Source of the DNA: Harmonia axyridis
Taxonomy: Eukaryota; Arthropoda; Insecta; Coleoptera; Coccinellidae
NCBI RefSeq assembly: GCF_914767665.1
Contig: NC_059507.1
Span: 35,335,270-35,399,269, forward strand
Direction: 5' to 3'
DNA length: 64,000 bases
Program-made: the position numbers and the translations under genes
Shown: positions 57,251-64,000 of the stretch, one piece after another
Layout of the letters: each line of letters begins with the position of its first letter
How positions within the stretch are numbered: the first letter of the stretch is position 1
Notes under the pieces: generated by a model
The model's database searches: none
What the model was told of the DNA's origin: nothing
What the model saw: the letters and a program-made list of their open reading frames with translations, nothing else

Positions 57251-57690
57251 GGGTGGGCAAATTTCGATGTTTTAGCATTACAACTTTTGAACCAGAGGAG
57301 ATAGACAAAATCTGATACCCCCTTCTCGGTCTCTTTTTCTGAGAAACTAACGAGGGTAGTATTAAATTTTGGCCACCTTCTTTTGTTTTCGAGTTATAAG
57401 CGAAAATTGGAAAAATGGCGATATCGAAAAACATTTATAACTCCGTTAATACTGATGATAGAGCTCTGAAATTAAAACATCATATAGGCACTTTCTAACG
57501 TAGAATCCAGTGGCGTACTCTTCTTTTCAAAAGGGTTTTTAAATACGAAGCTATTACCCAAAGTTATGTTTCCTCAAATGAGAACACTAGATTTCTGTGC
57601 TATTTTTTTAATGCTTAATTTTTCCTGATTTCAAAAATATATGAAATGGTATAGTTTGTATCAATATAAATAATAGAAAATGGTTTAAAA
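57251..57690 (+). repeat. Unnamed repeat, also at 46490-47230
   Basis: Begins directly after the ACAGGGTGGGC end. AGAGGAGATAGACAAAATCT, GAGAAACTAACGAGGGTAGT, GTTATAAGCGAAAATTGGAA and AACGTAGAATCCAGTGGCGT identify it. This is the longest copy in one orientation. Confidence 0.75.
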
Positions 57691-58507
57691 CCCACGACAC
57701 AGCTCTATGGTCTTCAAGGGTGAAATTGCCGCATTACTGAAAAAGCGCTTAAAAGCTCCTAACTTCACGTCATTGATCTTCTAATTTTTTCATCAATAAT
57801 AAAAAACAAAATCGTCTTAACTATATATCACATTGTCAGTCTCCTTATTATTCGCACTGTCTAGTCAAGATCGCCATCTCTCTGTCAGTCTTTGAACCTT
57901 TCGAATCACACCTCGTGGTCATCGTGTTGCGCAATAACCATAAATTTTCAGATTAGTATATTCCATTGAATTTAATTAAACGAGACAAGAAGAGGACGAC
58001 CGCCGAAATAACGTGGCTACCGGAAGAGCATATTTGTGTTGATTCTAATTGAGTGCAGTGTTGGCAAGATTGAAGCCGGTGGATTGTTAATCAAGATTTA
58101 CTCCCGGTTCCTATTGTTATACCCGCCTCATAAACAACGTGTTAATCTGGCATTATCACACATCATTGAATGGAATGCCTCTCCACGTTATAATTACGTT
58201 CTGAAAAAAAAAATATTTTACCATATTTTCTTATCTACCTCATCTAATATACAGGGTGCTTCCAAATTAGGCGTGAACTTTGAAGGAGGAGTATGACTTA
58301 TGACTACTTAGATAGAATTGATTCATACCGGATTTTATACGGGCAGTAAACATTTTTTCTCTTTTTACTCCTCACATAAATATGTTTTGCCATTGATAAT
58401 GGATAGACTTCAACATCCAGTACTCAACTACAAACTGTTAATGAAACGTTTCTTAAATAAATCATCGTTATAAGTTGAACCATGATGAAGCAAACTCAAA
58501 AGTAGAT
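57691..58507. other. No gene recognised
   Basis: AT-rich. ATACAGGGTGCTTCCAAATT at 58251 is another ACAGGGTG-type end. I looked here for a second exon of the minus-strand exon at 58514-58641 and found none. Confidence 0.5.
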
Positions 58508-58513
58508 ACTTAC

Positions 58514-58641
58514 TTGATAAGTTTAACTCCTTTTATTTCTGCACTGACATATAATGGATTTGAAGAAATAAACTCCATCACTGCGAATATATCTATTTTA
58601 GGCAAATTGTCACTTTGTCCTTTCACGAAGCCTTCTTCCAT
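58514..58641 (-). CDS. First coding exon of a SWIM/YqaJ-type repetitive protein (partial)
   Basis: Minus-strand ATG at 58641, then MEEGFVKGQSDNLPKIDIFA and VMEFISSNPLYVSAEIKGVK followed by LI. The splice donor AA|GTAAGTAT is at 58513/58512. From memory, this start resembles a large insect family whose later exons encode a SWIM zinc finger and a YqaJ-like nuclease domain; that identification is not verified here. Upstream (58650-58810) is a GC-richer promoter-like stretch with the palindrome GTGACGTCAC at about 58767-58776. No later exon was found within the window, so the locus may be a fragment. Start context TCACCATAATGG. Confidence 0.5.
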
Positions 58642-58944
58642 TATGGTGACATAAAAACAAAACTCGAGTTGAAACTACACTGTACAACTACAAACGGCGC
58701 GAGAGCCTTGGCGCGGCTAAGTATTCAAACGTAATTTATGGTGTAGCGATCACAGGCAAGTGGCGTGACGTCACAGACGAGTCGGAGACCAAAGACGTTC
58801 CGCGCTAAAATACGTAAATTTAAATAATCTATTTCTCAGTCATTTATTGATGGATTTTCAAAATTTTTTTCACTGATTTATCAGTTTTGCTCTATATTTT
58901 GATTCTATCGTGTCAAATATAGTATTATCAACATCAATAAACTA

Positions 58945-59090
58945 GTCCATTCTCCAGACGTTACTCTAGAGGTAAAAGGAAGTCGTAGCCAACGATGGAC
59001 AATACTTTGAATGAAAAATGTATAACCAGTTGTTCACAATTAAGCCTAGAATTTCAGAAAAAAAAAACGGCGGATGCAAAGTTGTACGCC
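58945..59090 (+). pseudogene. Mariner transposase C-terminus with right TIR
   Basis: KEVVANDGQYFE followed by a stop, then MYNQLFTIKPRISEKK and the TIR CGGCGGATGCAAAGTTGTAC, nearly the same as the right end of the mariner at 1039-2241. Only about the last 150 bp of an element remain. Confidence 0.8.
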
Positions 59091-60463
59091 TATGTTTATA
59101 AATAATTTTCAAAAATGTATCCAAATACAAATTTGGCACGAAAGACCCTGACTGAAGCCAGAATAATTTTTTAAACATTCGACTAAGGCTAAATACGAAA
59201 CTCGGGCATTTTATTATAAGCTCAGGAAATAACGATCAGGTTTACAACCTGCATAATATCAGAAATAGCCCCTGCTTTTTACGATAAATAGAGACCGGGG
59301 AGCGATATGGCTTTTCTTTATCGCCCTACCTACACTTACGTCAACATGCATATGCTTAACAGTTTTCTTCGGTGGAATTTCACGAGGAAATATGAGTATG
59401 AGGCCTACTTAAGATTCAAAGTTACGACGTGGTAAATTACGGCCATTCTCAAAGAAACCACGTCGGGGGAAAAAGATGCTCGTAGTTTTTCTCCGCAATC
59501 ATATTTAAACTTTCCACTTTACACACTCTGCGCTCTTTGAAATGTGTCAGTTTGTTTTTCATATGAGAAAGCGTTGACAAGAAGTTTTGTACCGAAATCG
59601 ATTTGTTTTTTGGGGTGTGATGATGATTTGTGCTATACTTTCATAATATGTACCTCGAAAACATACGACATCATCTCAATTATTTCATATCGATTGGAAG
59701 TTATTTATGATTAATCTGTGGTTGGAGAAACTATCTTGCCACTTCGATCTCTCGTATTTTATGATCGAACTTTGAATATTTTGATAGTACCGATAGATTT
59801 CTCTTCAACACTTCCCCCTTCGAATCATTATATCTGCAGTGACCACTTTTGAAAGATTATATCCCAGGGCAACTGTTGAGGATTTCATCCCCTATGCCTC
59901 TTTAAAGTAATTAAATCTGCCTAATCGTTTACCAAAATTGTTGCAGATGACAGATGGAAACAATGTCCTGTGTATTAGGTAAATTAAAAAAATGTACAAT
60001 ATTTTGCGCAACTTTTCCAAACTGATATACAGGGTGGGCCATGGTCGATGGTACCCTGGATTTTCACGGAGAACGAAAGGTACGATTTTATTGAATATTT
60101 AGTTTCTTGGCCCTTGGATAGGAACCAATGTTCTATCAATATAAAATATTTTCAGCGCAGCGGTGTTTCCGCTTATATCAAAAAGTACTAACAACCTGTA
60201 AATTAGGTACTTCTTTTATCGGTTTGCCGAGGCCTATTCATTTCTTATGTATTAACTTCCTTGTCCCTTTATTTAGCGGTTTTCGAGTAATTGATTAATT
60301 AACTTTTTTTTATGCATGATATAGCTCACTACGTTCGGCGGTTAAACATAGGCTGAACAAGTGACCAACACCAAATTTTAATGCCACCTAAAAGTAAACT
60401 ACATAAATACCTATGTACGTATATTGAAAATTCTCAGATTCTAAACGAACCTTATTCATTAAG
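59091..60463. other. No gene recognised
   Basis: AT-rich. ATACAGGGTGGGCCATGGTC at 60031 is an ACAGGGTG-type end of a different subfamily. No frame of note. Confidence 0.5.
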
Positions 60464-60465
60464 TA

Positions 60466-61394
60466 AAGGACGTTTTTTTTAGAGCTATAGAAGTTTAAAT
60501 TGCAATAAAACAACGATGGATTATTCGATTGACATGAATTTTATTTATCCGCAAGATAATCTTGTGGCATTACATTTTAAATATGATTTCTGGCATATGA
60601 CCGCCACGGCTGGCTCGAATGTAGTCCAATCTGGACGTCCAATTTTCGATGACTTTTTCAAACATTTGTGGCCGTATATCGGCAATAACACGGCGAATGT
60701 TGTCTTCCAAATGGTCAAGGGTTTGTGGCTTATCCGCATAGACCAATGACTTTACATAGCCCCACAGAAAGTAGTCTAGCGGTGTTAAATCACAAGATCT
60801 TGGAGGCCAATTCACAGGTCCAAAACGTGACATTAAGCGGTCACCAAACGTGTCTTTCAATGAATCGATTGTGGCACGAGCTGTGTGACATGTTGCGTCG
60901 TCTTGTTGGAACCACAGCTCCTGGACATCATGGTTGTTCAATTCAGGAATGAAAAAGTTAGTAATCATGGCTCTATACCGATCACCATCGACTGTAACGT
61001 TCTGGCCATTATCGTTTTTGACGAAGTACGGACCAATGATTCCACCAGCCCATAAAGCGCACCAAACAGTCAGTTTTTCTGGATGTAACGGTGTTTCGAC
61101 ATACACTTGAGGATTATCTTCACTCCAAATGCGGCAGTTCTGTTTGTTGACGTAGCTATTCAACCAGAAGTGCGCTTCATCGCTAATGGACGTAGTGCGC
61201 AATACGTATTCCGCACAGAACCATTATTTTCGAAATAAAATTGCACTATTTGCAAGCGTTGTTCAAGCGTGAGTCTATTCATGATGAATTGCCAAACCAA
61301 ACTGAGAATAAATCACTTGACAGCTGTTAAATCGGTCGCCATCTTGAACAGTAATGCCAACTTAAAGTTATATACCTCGAAAAAAAACACACTA
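60466..61394 (-). mobile_element. DD41D mariner-like element, copy I (internally deleted)
   Basis: TA at 60464-60465 and 61395-61396. The minus-strand catalytic half is open over 210 codons (60570-61202) to the natural end PEIIFKM. It holds ISDEAHFWLNSYVNKQNC (first D), FQQDDATCHTA (second D) and CDLTPLDYFLWGY (third D). The shared deletion is present, with about 11 bp more lost at the junction (61180-61195), and the DNA-binding half is absent. With copy F it has the best-kept DDE domain, but it cannot be autonomous. Confidence 0.93.
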
Positions 61395-61396
61395 TA

Positions 61397-62281
61397 CATA
61401 CACAATCCACTCTTATATGGTTTGTTTCTGGATGCGTTTCCCCAATTCTTTTCAAGGTAAAAAATATAAATCAATTGAAATTATGTGAATTCTGTCAACT
61501 ACGTCAATTCATCCGTCAAAAATTGAACACCAGTACAAGCCCCATAAGGAATTCCTGCTTCGAGCAATTGCTCCGTTAGAAAAAGTTATTTTCTGCAAGA
61601 TCGACCTTCGGACCCCGAAATTTGTGTTTTCACCCCTCGAAATATGGTCGCAACTTTGTACAAACTCCATGCATAATATCCTGGGGCGGTGGTGGTTCGG
61701 ATGGCAACCCAAAGCCATTACATATTTAAAGAGCTTATGTCCCACACATGACGGCAATATCGGAATCGGGGGTTTATTTCAAATATATCAACTTCGAGTA
61801 TTGCACGAACATGAATATTTGAATTCGCCTCCTTATTATTTATGAATTCCGGTGTATACGAAATGTGTGTCTGTTTTTAGATGGCTGTCGGGCTTTTGTT
61901 TGGTTTGGTGATATTTCAGACCATCATGATTTTTATGGTGGAGGGCAATTGGAACGATTGAATTGTCCAAAGTGGAAAAAAAAAGCGAGTATACAATCAT
62001 TCCGATGGATGTGCGGCTATTTGTAAATATTGGATAAAAGCAGGCGCAGTATTCAGGAATGTGTTCCTGGAATAACAACAGAAATACGAGAGGATGGAGA
62101 AAAGCATTGTTGATTTTAGATGTAGGAAAATGTAACGAAATCGAAAACAAACAATAAATAAGGAAAGCACTTACGTCCATAGATTTCGAACGCTCGTTTT
62201 AGTCGAGCGAATATTGCGTCCTTGGAGGTTGTATGTAGGTACATATACATATAAAACATGTGCTTGATTTATATCTAGTTA
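61397..62281. other. No gene recognised
   Basis: A slightly GC-richer stretch at 61560-61760 gives an 82-codon minus-strand frame without domains. Confidence 0.5.
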
Positions 62282-62577
62282 TACAGGGTGTTTCATTGGG
62301 AAACGGAAATACTTCACAGGTGCATAGGTGGCACCAAGGCGGTTCTGGAGATCCCCATTTATTGGGTCTTACTGTCTTCGTAGCCGAGATAGAGGGTGTT
62401 TTATGAATTTTGCTCGTTTCTTTCTGAGGCCATATCAAACGAACCACCCGGTATATTTTCTTCATATTTGGTAAATATGTTTCTAATTGAGAGCCCAAAC
62501 GTATCATGCAATAGCCGCCTTGAAAATCCAGGTCCGGGTTAACAAAAAATTATGAATCTTCGAAACAACACCCTGTA
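62282..62577. mobile_element. MITE with TACAGGGTG termini
   Basis: 296 bp starting TACAGGGTGTTTCATTGGGA and ending ACAACACCCTGTA, an 11-bp TIR. No coding capacity. It shows that at least some ACAGGGTG motifs in this window are transposon termini. Confidence 0.7.
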
Positions 62578-63568
62578 TATCGGAATTTTGAAAATCGGTT
62601 TTTATATGCAGAAACACCACTAAGACCAAACTGAGACGTGTACTTCAAATTTTCGCGCAGACAGTTTTATTGCACAAATTTTCAACGTGAAAGTGAAGTT
62701 TTTGAAAACTGATACCTGAACTTGATACCTGAAAATGTTTGAAGTGACTTTTAACAATGAATTATCAAAAATATTGAATCCATAATTATTTCAACATTAC
62801 TTTGTAATTCATTTTCACATTGGTTTAAGTTGAATATCTAGTGAAGAAAAAGTGATATGGGAAAAACTTAAGAACACTGTATATAAAAAAAAGCTTTTGT
62901 GGGCTCATGTTCATAAGAATTTTATCTAAAAATGATCCAAGGAATTGTCATTTTCGTTTGTACCTCCAATTTAGGAACAGCTCGTATAAAGAATAACAAT
63001 CAAGAATATTGTAAAATTTTGTAAGGAAACGGTTATCAGAATCAGAGAAATCCAAGAAGAATGCCGAAAAATGAGGAAATCACTGACATGAAATCAAGAG
63101 CTTTTGGACGCCCGTTCATTCATGAGCAATTGCAACCTTGAAGATCATATATATGTATATCATACAGTTCTATGGTTTCCAAGGGTGCATAAAAAAACGA
63201 GCGCCCAAAATCTTCAGAGTTCACAAAATTACTAATCGACAACAATGATACCAATATAAATTACATTGGATATACGTGGTAATAATGTTTTCATGGGCGC
63301 AATAGGTTATTGATGAACAAGAGCTGAGAATCTCTTGATTGACGCCAAGACAATGTTTTTTCGTTCATTTTTCGAGATCGAATAAACTTTTTATATCTGT
63401 TTAGCAATTCAATTCAAAGAAACAGTTTAATTTCTAAGCCCTTTAGATATTTAAAAAAAAATAGAAATTTATCCGTTGAAAAACTCTTGTGCTTCTAAGA
63501 AAAAATTACTGAATTCGATATTGTCAAAAAATCAAAGCAACTACGGATCACTCCATTCATCAACCTAC
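62578..63568. other. Intron or intergenic; nothing recognised
   Basis: AT-rich. 62875-63000 resembles 52690-52795. If the exon at 63569-63859 belongs to a working gene, this is the start of its first intron; no second exon was found. Confidence 0.5.
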
Positions 63569-63859
63569 CTTTTCTCTCAGCATATCCCTACTCCTAGTAG
63601 CCTGCGCCCTACTCCTCTGCAACTCCAGCTGCAACTCGAAGCACCTATCCCTCCAATTCACCCCACCACTACCTTCGACCCCCCTACCGCTAGGTCCCGA
63701 CTCCAAAACGTCAAACGAAGCCCCGCCCCCATCCCTATGCCTCCTAGGCGTCAACCTAGGCGACGAAGGGGTAGAATGCGACAGCTTGGTCAACTCCCCC
63801 AACCTGGAGAGGGGGTCGAACACCTGGCTCAGCCTCCTGGAGGGGTTGTCCTCCTCCAT
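63569..63859 (-). CDS. First coding exon of an unidentified, possibly coiled-coil host gene
   Basis: Minus-strand ATG at 63859 in good context (GGAAAATGG), then exactly 97 codons and a consensus donor AAAAG|GTAGGT at 63569/63568, so a phase-0 exon. It encodes a polar, Ser/Pro/Arg-rich N-terminus (MEEDNPSRRLSQVFDPLSRL; SHSTPSSPRLTPRRHRD) followed by NWRDRCFELQLELQRSRAQA, then TRSRDMLREK. The last 30 residues have a heptad-like pattern. The exon is clearly GC-richer than its AT-rich surroundings and has no stop, unlike the transposon remnants. I do not recognise the family. The remaining exons would lie at lower coordinates but none was seen in this window. Confidence 0.6.
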
Positions 63860-64000
63860 TTTCCACGAACTGTCAAAACTTCATCACGTTACCATTATAA
63901 ATCACTAAAAAAACTCTCGAAGTCGATTGTCCACTAGGTGTAAATCTGGAAAACTGGATGGAAGACGATCACAACCGTCGGTTTGAGTAGTGTTAAGGTT
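63860..64000 (-). other. Upstream of the 63859 start
   Basis: Candidate 5' UTR or promoter of the minus-strand exon. No TATA box or other motif that I can support. Confidence 0.35.

Overview
This window looks like AT-rich insect nuclear DNA, with no sign of prokaryotic or organellar organisation. The order is uncertain; a beetle is plausible. The evidence is several Tc1/mariner lineages with TA target duplications, jockey-like and I/R1-like LINE fragments, an LTR element primed by tRNA-Lys, and two short exons with splice donors. It is mostly a graveyard of transposable elements. I see no complete host gene. The most credible host-like coding pieces are a broken enoyl-CoA reductase (MECR-like) copy at 38.25-39.12 kb and a first coding exon at 63569-63859 (minus). 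A second exon, at 58514-58641 (minus), probably belongs to a repetitive SWIM/YqaJ-type protein family.

The dominant family is a mariner-like element with catalytic spacing D..D41D (the rosa/visitor-type spacing). It has nine copies: 3117-4027, 8058-9360, 14369-15299, 20515-21441, 27930-28870, 32157-33044, 33597-34878, 44382-45290 and 60466-61394. Two are full length but broken: 8058 by one visible nonsense codon, 33597 by several lesions. The other seven share one 362-bp internal deletion with the same junction, so they look like an amplified non-autonomous derivative. Remnants of related families lie at 6.5, 11.0, 13.8 and 16.1 kb. Two Tc1-like families (12.2 and 18.5 kb; 35.5 and 53.9 kb), a DD34D mariner (1.0 kb, plus a tail at 59.0 kb), LINE pieces (4.9, 30.5, 51.0 and 52.8 kb) and an LTR remnant (40.2-41.6 kb) fill much of the rest.

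The most striking object is at 22317-26831. It is a 4.5-kb foldback element whose arms are near-identical at their outer ends and otherwise consist of a 141-bp satellite in opposite orientations. It is flanked by a perfect 9-bp target duplication and sits inside one unit of a tandem pair of 250-bp tRNA-headed repeats. It resembles the Drosophila FB design but carries no visible transposase. Four further fold-back structures occur, at 10198-10913, 46490-47230, 48941-50965 and 55858-57250, with a smaller one at 51.85 kb. Inverted duplication is therefore a theme of the window.

Between elements lie AT-rich stretches and about fifteen GC-richer islands of 100-500 bp in which I recognise no protein. 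They are listed as such.
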